From Gnetum montanum (lineage: Eukaryota > Streptophyta > Gnetopsida > Gnetales > Gnetaceae): 64,000 nt of DNA. The translations under genes and the position numbers were made by a program. Location of the stretch: the NCBI GenBank assembly GCA_015680685.1, contig MNCI01018365.1, forward strand, positions 287,955 to 351,954. Direction: 5' to 3'. This document shows positions 1 to 12,557 of this stretch, piece by piece (positions within the stretch are counted from its first letter, which is position 1; every line of letters begins with the position of its first letter). The notes under the pieces are model-generated. The model was not told where the DNA came from and made no database searches. It worked only from the letters and a program-made list of their open reading frames with translations.

Positions 1-718
1 TATGGAACACTTAAGGTTAATCATTCGTTATCTTCCTAGACTTACTTGTATTTGTCATGGTTGTATGGTTAAGTAAGTCTGAGGTATGTGAGTTTTATGT
101 CTTTTCTGTTTTATCTCCTATGTTGAAGAGGCGAAGGGTGAAGAGACTAATTAACTAAATTTAACTAACTAACTAAGCCTTAATTAACCTAGCATCAATA
201 TCCTTTCCCACTTACCGTTCACACCTTGAACCAATGAAACCTTGGTTACCAAATGCTAGTCATTGCTAGGATCACCAAGCGTAACGCACGTGCTTGAGGT
301 AGTCGTATTGAATGAACTTAACTAGGAGAGAAGGGTTGAGAGAGATTTAATGAACTAAGAAAGAATTTAAATTATAAAAAATAAATAATAGTAAATAAAA
401 TCCTATTTAGCCTATTCCATGCACTGCAAGGCTTATCCAAGAAGTTCGTCTTTATTTCCGTACACAAACTTGTGTTCAGGTACAATATTTGCTCGAATAA
501 AGATCCGTTCACTTTGGAGCTCCTACTGCGGGCACATGGAAATTATTCTATCTCTAGAGAGGTAAAACTACCAGAGTTTCGCTACGATCTAGGCCTAGAT
601 TATAAACAAAGGAGAGCCGCCTCTTATTTATAGACTTGGTGGTGCACCGCGATATTGCGTACGCGATATCGTGGGGGAAGACGCGATATCGCGGCCCATG
701 CAATATCGCATTCTAGCA
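1..718 (-). repeat. Ath-1 3' LTR, cut by the window edge
   Basis: Bases 1-660 match 6172-6835 in the same orientation, and both match 62090-62950, so this is one LTR family. Its outer part lies left of base 1. On the minus strand a TATA-like CTATAAATAAG lies at 623-632, with decayed GCGATATCGC palindromes just upstream of it (about 646-710). The right end, near 718, is set by the following TACCCCCATGAC, the complement of the polypurine tract seen beside the related LTRs. Confidence 0.8.
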
Positions 719-2570
719 TACCCCCATGACTGAATAAAAACTCATCCTCGAGTTCCTTACAAAATGTTGGGACGGTATGGGATTATTGACTCAAAATGGA
801 ACTAATGAGATGACATGTGAACGGATCATCATTACAAGACAAGAAAAAATAGGTGTTCATGACAACAAGAGTGAACACCTTATACATTTGACATCAAGCC
901 TTATTTGGCAGCTGAGAGAGAAGAGAGAAAAGAGAAGAATTCTTGTTGCTGCCAACACCAAGATTGTGCCTTTCATTGTCCATCCGTAAGCATGCCATTC
1001 GTCTCGTTCGTTGCATAGCTACTTTAGCATTGCTCCATTCCAAGTGTTCCCTCCAGATCCAATCCATTGTTATATGATTGTCATCTGCACATACAACACA
1101 ATCTTATATTAGCAAGGGTAAATGAATCACATTGCAATTTATACCTTGCTTTGGTGAAGGGTCCATTGGCTGAGTTGTGGTATGGCTGATACGGGTCTAG
1201 AGATATAATAGTAGCTACTGAAGGTGTAGGGGTTAGGAGAAAATCAAAAAAATTTGGGTCCAGACCCCCATGACTAAAAGAAAACCTTTGGTAGCGATAG
1301 AATGGAGAAAGAAAAAGAACAAGGAAGATGGAGAAAAAGATAACTAGAACGTCAGTGAAATGGATGTCAAGATGGAAATGAACAAAATAAAGTAGATTGC
1401 AAAAATGTTAAGGGAAAGAATTTAATGGATGCACCAAATAGGAATGTCAGTGGGTCCTCCCCAAAGCAGGCTTATGCCCTTAATGCCCTAACAAACCCAC
1501 ATTCAAAGAGTCCGTAGGCTCTAGGAATGTCATTTGGAAACAAAAGTTAAAGTGTTAACTGCAAGAATTTACCAAAAAGAAAACAATGCATCAACCAAAA
1601 TATACACTAATGATACAACTGGCAATGAGGTGAACAATGGAGAGAAGGATGGAGAGAAGAGAATGGAATGGAATCCCAAGAACAAGGTGGTGTACAGCCC
1701 CTTGTGTAGTTAATGATTAATGTGACTTAGTAGATCCCATTCCAAGTTTGGCCTTAAATAAACCAGATCCAGTGACTTCGCATTAATGCATTTGGCCAAT
1801 CCATCCCCTTGAAGTAACAAGAATGTATTCACCCAAGAGCCACCACCATGAAATGAAGGAGGAGAGAATGGGAAGCGAGAAGGGCCTTAGTTAGAGGGAA
1901 CATTTTATTTTAGTTCCATAACCAATGCTTGTAGCCCAAATGATTATTTCGTCTAAGGGGTGTGCTTTGAATTCTCACTATTTTTTTTTTGTGATTTTGT
2001 GTGAGAACCAAACCATGCAAATACTTTGTTATTTTTATTAACTCAGCTTCCCGATAATTGGGTAATGTCAAAATGGTAAGAAAACTCAAGAAGAAAACAT
2101 CCAAGCACCCAAGAGAACGGCCAACACAAATGCATCAGGTTCCCTTGAAGTCACACACTTTTCAATCCTTGAGTCCTTCCTTAGTTTGAGAAATGCCCAG
2201 TCACTGATTCATTATAGTTCTTATTTAGGAAGGGACTGTACATTTCCAAGCCGAGAGAGACCATAGAAATTTGTGGATGTATGGATGAAGTGGACTCATT
2301 ACCTGTCATATCAAAAGAACCATACCTTAGTATCAACATCGTAACTTAAAGGTAAAAACCAAACATTAGCAATCAATATAAAAATAGTTCATACCATCAC
2401 GAAGAACACTTATTAAATGACAAACTTACAAGTTGGATAACACACACACACGCACACACAAAATGAAAAAGTATAACAATGTTGTAAAACAAAAAATAAG
2501 AAAAGTTAAAGAAATATGTAAAAAAAAATATGAAAACAAAAAACTAAAAAGAACTGAGGGCCCCAAATGA
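719..2570 (-). other. Ath-1 untranslated region between gag-protease and the 3' LTR
   Basis: No long reading frame. The first bases are the reverse complement of a polypurine tract (CATGGGGGTA on the minus strand). Bases 719-1700 match 63086-64000 of Ath-5. A block at 1452-1490 (GGGTCCTCCCC, then AGGCT and TTAATGCCC) also occurs near 58549 and 63869 and in weaker form near 42786. Bases 1770-2200 match 43110-43560. A conserved non-coding spacer is the best description. The short reading frames here are not supported. Confidence 0.6.
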
Positions 2571-3595
2571 TTAGCATAGGTGGCCATCTCCCTCATGACT
2601 GAATGGAAAGGGAGAGATCCAAAATAATGAGTGCTTGTTTGAATTTCTTAAAAGTGTCCAACTTCTCCCGATTAATGTTCTGAGATTAAGGGGTGGAAGT
2701 CGATGATGCTCATATTCCAATGTATCTATGCTTTCATTATGGGCATGAGTTGTTCCCCCAGTTTGTTTCATGCATGTTGGTCGGTTGCTCTTTTGATTAG
2801 CTATCAACCACGAGGTGTCCACTTGTTGTGTGGTTGCTACATACAGGTACCTTTGTCTTAGTGTTTCTAGGGCACATTGGTTGCATGTAGGAGATGCTGA
2901 GCATTCCTCCATGTCATCACCCAATGAGTCACTGTATGTGATGCACAGAACTTCTTCTTCTCGATCTTTCCATAAATGTTTACCTTAGATATTTCCAAGG
3001 AAAGATCATGGATTCCTAGGCATGTGTCTACTGTACTCAGCCATGCCCTTCCCATTATAATTGGGAAGTCCCCTTCGTTGCTATTGACTTCTATCACCAG
3101 GAAATCGACTGGGTATGACCAATCACACACAGTGGTAATGATGTCCTCCACCAATCCCAAGGGAATGGTGATGGACTGGTCAGCCAACTCTAGTTGAATA
3201 TTTCTCTTCTTGAGTTGGGGTAGGTTCTAGGCTTTATACATTTCTCGTGAGATCAAGTTGACTCTGGAACCTGAGTTAAGAAGAGCCTTATGAGGTTCAT
3301 TCCCAGTGACTTTGAGGTAGATTAAGGGACTTCTAGGGTTAGAGAGTTTCTTGGGAAGGTGGCCTACCTTGACCTAGTCGGTAACAGTATGTGTTAACAT
3401 AATCATATGCATTGAGCTCTGGTATTGGTTTGAAGGGAGCTCTGAAGCCTTATTTTTTGGAGGAGCATGTACAGACTCAACCACTTGTGGTTGTGAGAGC
3501 TTTTCTGGGCTTTTGATTCTAAAGAAAGATCTTCTCTTCTTGCGGTTGTCAAAACCAGCAGCAGGTTGAAGGTTTATAGCTCTCATAGCATTATG
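2571..3595 (-). pseudogene. Ath-1 aspartic protease region, decayed
   Basis: In retroelements this enzyme cleaves the Gag-Pol polyprotein inside the particle. Reading leftward from about 3590, the frames carry the usual protease order: the active-site segment ALLNSGSRVNLI near 3285, then LADQSITIPLGLVEDI near 3180, then FPIIMGRAWLSTVD near 3060. The residue that should be the catalytic Asp of D-[ST]-G reads Asn (NSG), so the enzyme would be dead even without the stops between 3240 and 3380. A 117-codon frame (2924-2571) follows and ends in SHEGDGHLC. RT, RNase H and integrase are absent: the untranslated spacer follows directly. Ath-4 has the same layout and a similar ending. Confidence 0.7.
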
Positions 3596-5930
3596 TTACT
3601 GCGGTTGAGTGGGGAGTTCCCCTTGCATTGTTGTAGCGGGTGGTAGTGGAACTATCGACGTAAGAGTGGCAGATGGATTTGGGGGATGGTAGGTCTGTGG
3701 TATGTCTCTCAGAGGAGAAGGAGTCCTAAAATACTCCTGAACTTGGTAGTGGCATTGTGGAGTTTCGTGACCCATAGAGTCACTTGAAGAAACCAGTTGC
3801 TGCACGTAATATCCATAAGGATCGAGTTGCCGGTAAGGGTATTGTTGTCTAGGCGGTGGCATCCCCCATGAATATGGGTGTTGCCACTGCTGGTGTTACC
3901 TGATAGGCTATGGCAGAGTTCCACTTGGATAATACATTAACGGTTGTTGGAACTACCTTGGGTTACCTTGGGGATAAGGTAACCTTTGGGGTGCCTACCA
4001 TCTGTTGAGTCTCGGGTTGAGTGCATACACCCCAGACTCTTGTAGATGTGAGATGATTAGGAAACATCCCTTAGGATGGTCATATTAGAAGATCTCACAT
4101 CCACCGTCATTGTCTATATCCAAATCCACAACCTCATCTGAGATATTCATTTTCTCCTTACCCTTGTCACGTGCATGGCCTGAATCTCTCCGCTTTTTCT
4201 TGTCTTGGTCACTACTTCGTTCCTCCTTAGACTCCTCTATGATTTTCAGGACAAGTTCAAGTCTATTATCTAAGGAGTCCTGTATCTGATCTACCTTAGC
4301 CATCACTTCTGTTGTTAGCTTTTGAAGCAGCAAGGTTTTTCTATTCACCAAATCTTCGAGTGGTGACTCATCCTCTTCATCATAGAATCTCACTTGCCTC
4401 TTCCGGAGGGAAGGATCGTGGTTATATTCTTCCACACTTTCTCTTTTCTATAGCTCCCCTTCTTCTTTGGTTACTTGCTCCAAAAATCGATGAATTTCAT
4501 GGGATCTAAGTTCAAATAATATCCCTTGGGCATAAGTCCCAAGGGTTCTCCTAGTTTCATGTCTTAGCCCATCTATGAGGTGGCGTAGTTGATCCCGTTG
4601 TGCATAACCATGGCCCAGGAAATGATGTAGCAATGCATAGTATCAGCCCATCGTAGCATCCAAGGGTTCATGAGTACCTTGCTTCCATCCTTGGATCTGT
4701 TTACGCAAATTGGACACTTTGGAATATGTTTGGTATTTATCGTTGAACAAGTCTAACATCGTACTCCATCTCCTATGGTTTTCAGCTCTAAGGATCGGTA
4801 CCAACTCTCTGCATCCTTTATGAGTGTCCTAGGAAATAAATTTAGTTTTTGCCACTTGTTTTCAATATTTTGAAGGTGCAGGCATCATGGAATACCTGTA
4901 AACGATTTTGCGAATCAGCGTTATATCCCCCTTCGAAGCGTGGGATATTATTCATATCTAAGTGCTTGATTTAGTTATCTTTTTGATGCCTTGTTGGTAT
5001 TCTAACTACCTCCATTATATCTAGAATACTTCAAGTTGCAAGTAGGGGCTCATCATGATCATCTCTCTCATGACGTCTATGATGCCTACGTTGTTCCCTA
5101 CTTTTCCTTCTTTCATGCTTAGACTCTCTAGACTTCCCTTGTCCTCTCTCTCAACACTCTCGTCGAGGTCTCTCATTTCGCTTACCCTTATCCTCACCGT
5201 TATGCTCTTGATGATTACACCCTAATGTGGAAGGAGAGGGTGAATGATGTGATAAAGGAAAAGAAGAAGGAGAACCATCATCATGACAATGTTTCTCACC
5301 TTCTCTTCTATGGCTATGGCCCCGATCGTGATGACGATCAGAATGCCTGTTCTTGTCATGTGTTTTTGTTCCCTCAGTGAACAGTTGGCATTCATGGGGA
5401 TCAAAACCAGGGTTGTGTATCATGGAGCATAGGTTCTGATACCCCATCTCGTCACTATCATTAGGAGGAGGAACATCATTTGATAGAGAACCTATTATAA
5501 GTGGTTCACCATCTCTAATTTCACGTAGGACGTGCAGGACTGCTTTGCCCTTCAACAATGTATGGTGGCTCTCCTGCCTTGAGTCCCTTAAACGTTGTGC
5601 TTCTGTGGGATGATAATCCCTTGTGTCAAAATCACCTATCACGTATTCAGCGTATAGCTGTGTCATGCCTATTAGTGTAAGAGCACGAAGGAGCATGTTA
5701 GGGACTACTTGATCTAGAGCTAACACTATGTTACCTTGCAAATCTCTCCAATGCAGTTGTTCATCCTGATGGAGGATAAAAGTAAAATTGAGTATATACT
5801 CATTGGGATGAGTATATACCACCCGGTACTATTGAGGAACTGGTGGATTTTGGTTATGTGTTTTAGACTGCTGACTGTTTTTTGTATGATCCCTAGGTGG
5901 TGAAGTGCTTTTGTTCGAAGAAGAAGACAT
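3596..5930 (-). pseudogene. Ath-1 gag, decayed
   Basis: Gag forms the retrotransposon particle. The start MSSSS at 5930 matches the MSSSH starts of Ath-2 (10596) and Ath-3 (50164). After a stop at 5823 there is a 223-codon frame to 5151, then a basic stretch. The capsid-like segment is spread over several frames at 5040-4450 and includes YAQRDQLRHLI and LGTYAQGI, closely matching the Ath-2 gag. Next come an acidic/lysine-rich linker (4435-4085), a broken CX2CX3HX4C knuckle (DHPKGC) and a proline/glutamine-rich tail (3862-3596). Many stops make a functional product impossible. Confidence 0.75.
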
Positions 5931-6057
5931 TGTTATTTCACTTGGTGTGCTGATTAACCATTATATAATTTTTTGTTTAATTAACCCTAAGGGTTCGTTT
6001 AAGCTCGCAACGATGTGGATAATTTCCTATGTTCTACTTAGCACACAAACACTTAAT

Positions 6058-6075
6058 CCCCGACAATGGTGCCAA
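6058..6075 (-). other. Ath-1 primer-binding site
   Basis: On the minus strand the base after the LTR begins TTGGCACCATTGTCGGGG. This is close to the TGGCGCCGTTGCCGGGG type that Athila-like elements use to pair with tRNA-Asp. It directly abuts the LTR end at 6076 and fixes the element orientation. Confidence 0.8.
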
Positions 6076-6835
6076 TGATGAGTGGCGAGGTATCCCTACA
6101 CTCAACCATACGAATACGAGCGTTACACACATGATCTGGTCAAACTTCGCAGACTAAGTGCCTACACACCTTATGGAACACTTAAGGTTAATCATTCGTT
6201 GTCTTCCCAGACTTACTTGTATTTTTTAGGGTTGTATGGTTAAGTAAGTCTGAGGTATGTGATTTTTATGTCTTTTCTGTTTTATCTCCTATGATGAAGA
6301 GGTGAAGGGTGAAGAGACTAATTAACTAACTTTAACTAACTAACTAAGCCTTAATTAACCTAGCATCAGTATCCATTCCCACTTACCGTTCACACCTTGA
6401 ACCAATGCAACCTTGGTTACCAAATGCTAGTCATTGCTGGGATCACCAAGCATAATGCACTTGCTTGAAGTAGTCGTATTGAATGCACTTAGCTAGGAGA
6501 GAAGGGTTGAGAGATATTTAATGAACTAAGAAAGAATTTAAATGATAAACAATAAATAATAGTAAATAAAATCCTATTTAGCCTATTCCATGCACTTCAA
6601 GGTTTATCCAAGAAGTTCGTCTTTATTTCCGTACACAAACTTGTGTTCAAGTACAATATTTGCTCAAGTAAAGATCCATTCACTTTGGATCTCCTACTAC
6701 GAGCACATGGAAATTATTCTATCTCTGGAAAGGTAAAACTGCTAGAGTTTCACTACGGTCTAGGCCTAGATTATAAACAAGGGAGAGCTGCCTCTTATTT
6801 ATAGACTTGGCGACGCACCACAATATAGCGTCCGA
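6076..6835 (-). repeat. Ath-1 5' LTR, truncated
   Basis: Starts TGATGAGTGGCG beside the primer-binding site and matches bases 1-660 and 61984-62950. A TATA-like ATTTATAG lies near 6798. Similarity stops near 6835, just where the palindrome array should begin (GCACCACAATATAGCG), so about 60-100 bp of the outer LTR are missing and unrelated sequence follows. Confidence 0.8.
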
Positions 6836-8517
6836 TCAGCAGTGTAGCTAATTAGCCAAACTCATGTTGGAATTCCTACCTTAAGAATGAAGTACACCAT
6901 GACCAAAGTTTCCTAAGAAAAAAGAAGCGAGAAAAAAAGAATGACAATCATGTTCATTGGTAGTGTAATAAGTTCTTGAGTGTGATGGGGTTTGGTAGCA
7001 ATCCTTACCCTAGCCTCCATTCCCCTTTTGAACCTATTTCCCCAAAATTCAAAAAAAAAAGAAAAAAAAAAGAAAGAGAAAAGCAAATAATCCCTTTTCA
7101 CCCATTCCCTTTTTGAATGTCAAAAAAAAAAAAAAAAGAGTCCAAAGGAAAAATTTGAAAGTTGTGGCTAACTATGATTTAAGATAAGCTTGTCCTATTC
7201 ATTAAGTTTGGCATAAGTCTCATGCTCAAAATAGTCCACATACTTTTTACTTTTACCTTGTGAGAAGATTGGGAATGAGATCTTAATTATATATATGTAT
7301 CTATGTAGTTAAAGATATGATTTATAAAGAGTATATATTTTGATCTTAATTAGATAAGATGGTGTGGCAAGGGTGGCCCATGTTTAGTTCTTTCTTGATT
7401 ATATGGTTATTTTAACCATGTTTAGATTAGTATAGTTTGCTTTCAAATTCTAATTTGTCTTTGTTTTATTATCTTTTTGATTTGCATCTCCTTTTAAAAT
7501 TTCTATGGTTTTTCTATTCCTTGTACTTGCATGCAGTTTTTAGTTTGGGGGCTAAGTGTTGATGCCAACATCCCATGCTAGGCACAAGGCCATGAATATT
7601 AAATCCCATGCAACCACTAACATAACCTTATTCACATAGGAGAGTCTACATATGTCATAGATAATAAAAATATATTTGTAGTAAACATCGATGATAGATC
7701 ATAAAGTTAAACACAAAGTGTTAAATTTGAACTTAATGGTGGTTATTAGATGCTATCTCCATTGATGGTTTTGTCAACCCACTCTAGATATCAAATGCTC
7801 AATAAACTAAGTAAATCTCATCTTGCTGTTAATGACAATGCCATGGTTATCAATGATGCACATGTTAAATGTAGATTTTAACATATCATCCCTACACATT
7901 CTCATAGAATCATAATGGCCCCTTACTACTAAGTAGTCATGATATGATGGTAGAAACGCCAATTCCTTACTTAGTTTTTATGCTCTATTTTTCTTTTCTC
8001 TTTTTTGGGTTTTTGCAAGCAAGGAGCATTGGCATTGGTGGTGGTGGTAGTAGTGGATGTGCAGATGTTACATTGTAGTAATAGACAAAGACATGGATGA
8101 GTGGTGGATGTTGGCATTCATGGTCAGTAGGGAGTAGCTGTAGAACCAGTGGTAGTGTGTAGTGAAAGGGACATCATCTTTTGGCCTCCCCCTCTCCTAT
8201 CAATAGGTGCATCAATAATCGTGCACAAATAGCATGCACATGGTGGGTGGTCAATGGTAGGGGATGCATCATTGGAGGTCTTCCTCTCACTAGCAGGGGT
8301 ACATAGTAACGATAGTCAGTAGCCAGCAGGCAATAGGAACCTACAACGATGGCTCAAGTAGGACCAGTGGCAACACGTGTAAACAAATATCTCTAGGGGC
8401 ATCATCAGCGTAGCAAAAGATCTAGATCTCTCAGCCTCCCCCTTTCCTATCAATAGGTATGTTAACAATAGTGCGTGGATAGCATGTGCATCATAGGTAG
8501 TTAGTGGTAGGGGATAG

Positions 8518-8554
<37 letters not shown>

Positions 8555-9290
8555 GTGGTCGAGTAGCATGGCACGAGCTGCATGTGGTGGATGGATGCAT
8601 GATGGTTAGTAGCCAGTAGGCAGTAAGAGCCAGTGAACAATGACGAGTGAATAGTAGTAGCAAATGGCAATGCATGTTAGAGGCATGAACAAGGGGGACT
8701 ACGAGTGGTGCATGACAGGTGATGCACAGTAGGCATGAATGATAGTGGCTATGGGCAGTGCATGGCAAGCGTTGCAAGCAGCATGCATGATCAATAGTGT
8801 ACAATGCATGACATGCAGCATCAGCATGCATGTCAACAATGGTGGAAGGTGGTAGTAGAAGTAGCAAATGGCAACAATGCATTCCTATGTAACGAGGTTT
8901 TGTTCTCTTTTTTATTCTTATGGAAATAGGGTTTTCTACTTAGTAATGGGCACCATTGGTAGCAACAACATTGTGAGCAATGATAGTGAATTGTAGAAAA
9001 TGATGGCAACATGACAACAAGGGGGTAGGATCCCCGTTTAATCATTTAACATCACATAGCCCTCTCTAGCTAAGACTATTCCTTAGTTTCTGTACCCATA
9101 TGGGAGGCACCCTAGGTGATAGTCTTCCTAAATGAGTTTTTTTTCTAGGTGTTGATGTGTCCAAAATTTACACATCAATAAGATGGATGGGAGGCAACCC
9201 AAAATTTCATAGATTGACCACCTAGTTACATTGTTTCATCCTCCATACTTCTGTATAGCCTTTGATATCCTAGTTTTTCCATTAGAATAA
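6836..9290. other. No gene recognised; AT-rich and low-complexity sequence
   Basis: Contains A-runs near 7049-7075 and 7121-7138, and GTGGTGG/GCATG-rich low-complexity sequence at 8030-8880. The long minus-strand frame 8882-8316 is a by-product of these simple repeats. TTTTAGTTTGGGGGC at 7535-7550 resembles stretches near retrotransposon 3' ends, but I could not tie it to any element here. Confidence 0.5.
8521..8552. repeat. (CT)n microsatellite
   Basis: About 15 uninterrupted CT units inside the low-complexity stretch. Confidence 0.95.
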
Positions 9291-9299
9291 GCCAATTTG

Positions 9300-9598
9300 C
9301 AACCTTGTATCATACCCCACATTGGTGAATTTTTCCTCTATGCTCTCCAGTGTGGGGACTTAGGAGGTATAACATAAAATCCCTCTTCCCAAGTTGTAGT
9401 GAACATAGCTTTTACATTAACAACCATGATGCCCTTCCATGACCTTCAATGGTTAAAAACTTCCAAGGTCTTCAACCTTGGCGTACCCCCCTACAAGGGG
9501 GACACTTAGCATGGAAACAAAGTGGGTAAAATTTAAAATGCATCAAATAGCCTTAAAATTGACAAATTTTGACCTTGGGTTATGCTTAGTTGTACCAA
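9300..9598. repeat. Left remnant of the 192-bp hairpin tandem array
   Basis: One clear unit: TACCCCCCTACAAGGGGG at 9484, followed by TTAGCATGGAAAC, AAATAGCCTTAAA and TTTTGACCTTGGGTTATGC. A more diverged unit may lie near 9300-9370. The unit is cut at 9598 by the Ath-2 LTR and resumes after it at 16290. Once Ath-2 and its duplication are subtracted, the spacing to the next hairpin is about 195 bp, which equals the array period. Confidence 0.8.
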
Positions 9599-10465
9599 TG
9601 ATGAAGCATTGGTTGCCTATGTTGATGAGATTGTGTCAACGTAGTTGCTTTGAAGCAATTGCGTCGATGCATGTAATGATGCATTGACATGGCCTTGTCA
9701 ACACAATGTCTATTTTTGCCTATAAATATGTGTGCTCTCATCATGTATTGACATTCTTTTTTCAATAGAGTAGTCAAACTCTTGTAGTTTTATTTTGTAG
9801 TCTTAGAGAAAAATTAGTGAGTGCTCGTAGTTGGATCTAAGTTAGTTTTATGATGTCTAATTCAAGTGGCAATGTACTTGGACATATTTCATGAATGAAA
9901 ATAAGATCGAGATTGATTCTTATTCATTGTAGCACTTTAACTTAGATTAAATTTACTTTCCATGCAATTTATATTTCATGTACTTAGTTAATATCTACAT
10001 TTCCATGCATGTTAATTAATTGGTAGAATGAGTGTGACCAGTTTTGAGTGTAAACGTGTATTCGCTTGGTAATCCCAGTAGCATTATAGTTTGGTTCATC
10101 TAGTAGTATAATGTGTGGTAAGATACATGGCTTTAGGACATGTACGACAAGATAGAAATGGACACTCATTGCTTGCAAGCTAGTTTAGACTTTACTTTCC
10201 ATTATTAATTAGTTTAAATAATTTATTTATTTATTGTCATTAGGAGTAGCATAAAGCTAAAACAATATCAAGAATCATATGGCTCTCTCTAAACTAAACC
10301 ATACATGAAAAAGCTACCACTAGTCCAAGTGGGAAGTTAGTGACCTACAATCAAGGCATAATGATCTAGATGCCACAACTAGTCCCATCCATGGAATTTG
10401 AATGAATCATGTGTGAATGCTTATGATTTGTATGATTGGGCATAGGGGGTACCCATCACTCATCA
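9599..10465 (+). repeat. Ath-2 5' LTR
   Basis: Runs from TGATGAAGCATTGG to CACTCATCA, 867 bp. The TATA box lies in CCTATAAATATGTG near 9720, preceded by copies of a short GATGCATTGACA-like motif. It matches 15353-16289 along its length; the 3' copy is 70 bp longer, mainly from extra motif copies upstream of its TATA box. Confidence 0.85.
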
Positions 10466-10484
10466 TTGGCACCATTGCTAGGGA
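10466..10484 (+). other. Ath-2 primer-binding site
   Basis: TTGGCACCATTGCTAGGGA follows the LTR end directly and matches the tRNA-Asp-type site of Ath-1 with small changes. Confidence 0.8.
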
Positions 10485-10595
10485 TGGTGCTAGTTATCTA
10501 GATTAGTTGTATCATAAATGATTATTGTTAAGGTGTTAACAATTTATCTTTTAGAAAATATTAATATTTTATTTTAAGTCACACATGTTAAAAAC

Positions 10596-12557
10596 ATGTC
10601 TTCTTCACATAGGATCAATAATGCATTGTATGATGAGAACATTCTATTGATAACTAATAAGATCTATACTAAAGAAAGTTGGGGTGAACAACCTCATGCA
10701 GGGGTTTCATATGCTCATTTCCACCCTGACTACACTCAATGACTACATTCACCTAAGGCAAAAAATTCTAGAGGAGATGGAATAGGTCCTAGAACAAGAA
10801 GGGCCTCAAGGCCTAGGTCCTCCTCTAAATTTAGAAATGGTACATCAAGGGACCATTGGGAGAACCATAGAAGCCATGGCAATTCTCCAAGTTCCTCATC
10901 TTCCTCTTCCTCTTCAACATCTAGTTTTGATGAAGATGAATGTAGGTCTAGAGATAAAAATTCACTATGGGAACAAGATAAAGATAGAAATCAAACCCAA
11001 CAGCAAAATCAAAGACATCAAAATGAGAATGGACAAGATCATCATAATTAGACAAATAGAAATATAGATTATCACCATGACATGTTTGGTATAGATGAAC
11101 TCTTGTTGACTACTAGGGGCCTGAAAAAGATTAATGAGGTAGTTCAAATACCCCAAAGGCATCAAAGGGATAGCCACATTAAACAACTTGATATGGACAA
11201 CATTCCTAAATTTAAGAGAGGTTATAATTCTAGTCCACAACATCATTTACAAGCCTTCCATGATGTTTGTTCCTTCCAAAACATTGAATGTAAGTGGAAA
11301 AAGCTTCAACTCTTCCCTAGAATACTAGTAGATAAAGCTAAAATTTGGTATAGATTGTCAGAACTAGATCTCATCCACCAATGGTCCACAATGCTAAAGC
11401 TCTTCAATGAAAAATATTAAACCTATGCGAGAATGTTCAACCTAAGAAAACAAATCCAAAGATGGAAGAAAGGAAAACATGAATCCTTGGATGTGGCCTT
11501 GGATAGATACTATTCTCTACTACATAGATGTCTCAGCCATGATTTCTCTTCAAAAGAGAAACTTTTCCACATCATATACAGGCTTCATAATGAAATGAGA
11601 CAGATCCTTAGGATTTATGCCCAAGGTTAATTATACAAATTAAAAGCCCATCAAATACAAAGGCTAATCAAGCAGGTGATGAAAGAAGAAGGAGAGCTAT
11701 GTAAATGAGATAATGTAGAGGAAAATAACTCAAACCCAATTCTTCAAAAGAAAAGTTTTCATATCTATGATAAGGAAAAGAGGTGATTTCACAACAAACC
11801 TTGCCAATACAAAAGTCTATTGATAAGGTTGAAGCAAGGCTAGATAAGATGTGCAAGTTGATGAATGACAAAGTTACAACTTGAGTGAAAGTTATTGAGG
11901 AGAAAGTAATAGAAAATGAATTAAGTAATCAAAACAAAAGGAGGAAAAAGAACCAAGGAACAGGTAGGAACATTTATCAACAAAAAGGAAAAATGGCTGT
12001 AGAAGAAGAGGCTATAAACTCAACCACAAAAGAAGATGTTGGATGTGACATCTGCCTATATGACCATCCAAAGGATTATTGCCTAGTTATGTTACATCTA
12101 CATGAATATGGAGCTTGTGCATTGAATCCCAAGTTCATGCAAAAGAAAATGCCTAGAAAATTACCTTACTCACAAGGTAATTATTGATATTTTTACAACC
12201 AATCATACTATCCTAGTGGGATTTATTATTAGCCTCAAAAATACTAGCAAACACAGTGAAAAAACCCATAGCCATGGGAGAGGCCATCATTAAACTAGCA
12301 CTATCCTTACTTCTAGTTGGATGCATATAGATATTATGTTTAACAACTTGCTTCCCCAACTAGTTCTACTTCCTCTACCTCAAATCACTACTACCACTCT
12401 TCCAAATATCATCAACCCACAACATCACCACCTCATGCCTCTCATCCTCTATCATATTCTCAATATTCTCATAATTTCCTCCATCACATGCCATTGCCAA
12501 CAACATAGAAAGGTTCAACACAACAACATCAACAAAAGAATGCCACTTGTGTTGTAA
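10596..12557 (+). pseudogene. Ath-2 gag, decayed
   Basis: Starts MSSSHR at 10596. Frames at 11082-11420, 11433-11630 and 11885-12187 form a gag series. It includes a capsid-like block with LQAFHDVCSFQNIECKWKK, then IYRLHNEMRQILRIYAQG, matching Ath-1 YAQRDQLRHLI and LGTYAQG. A zinc knuckle CDICLYDHPKDYC (CX2CX3HX4C) lies near 12046-12085. Stops at 11418, 11628 and 11880 break the frame, and the proline/glutamine-rich tail after 12190 is scrambled. No protease active site is recognisable downstream. Confidence 0.75.

Noticed and set aside
777-989. 70-codon frame and its counterpart at 63177-63542 next to the LTRs
   Set aside because: The two copies share DNA similarity but the open frames differ in length and sequence after a few codons, so there is no sign of a conserved protein.
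8316-8882. 188-codon minus-strand frame
   Set aside because: Made of simple-sequence DNA (CT run, GTGG and GCATG repeats), giving runs of Leu, His, Cys and Arg-Glu. No family resemblance.
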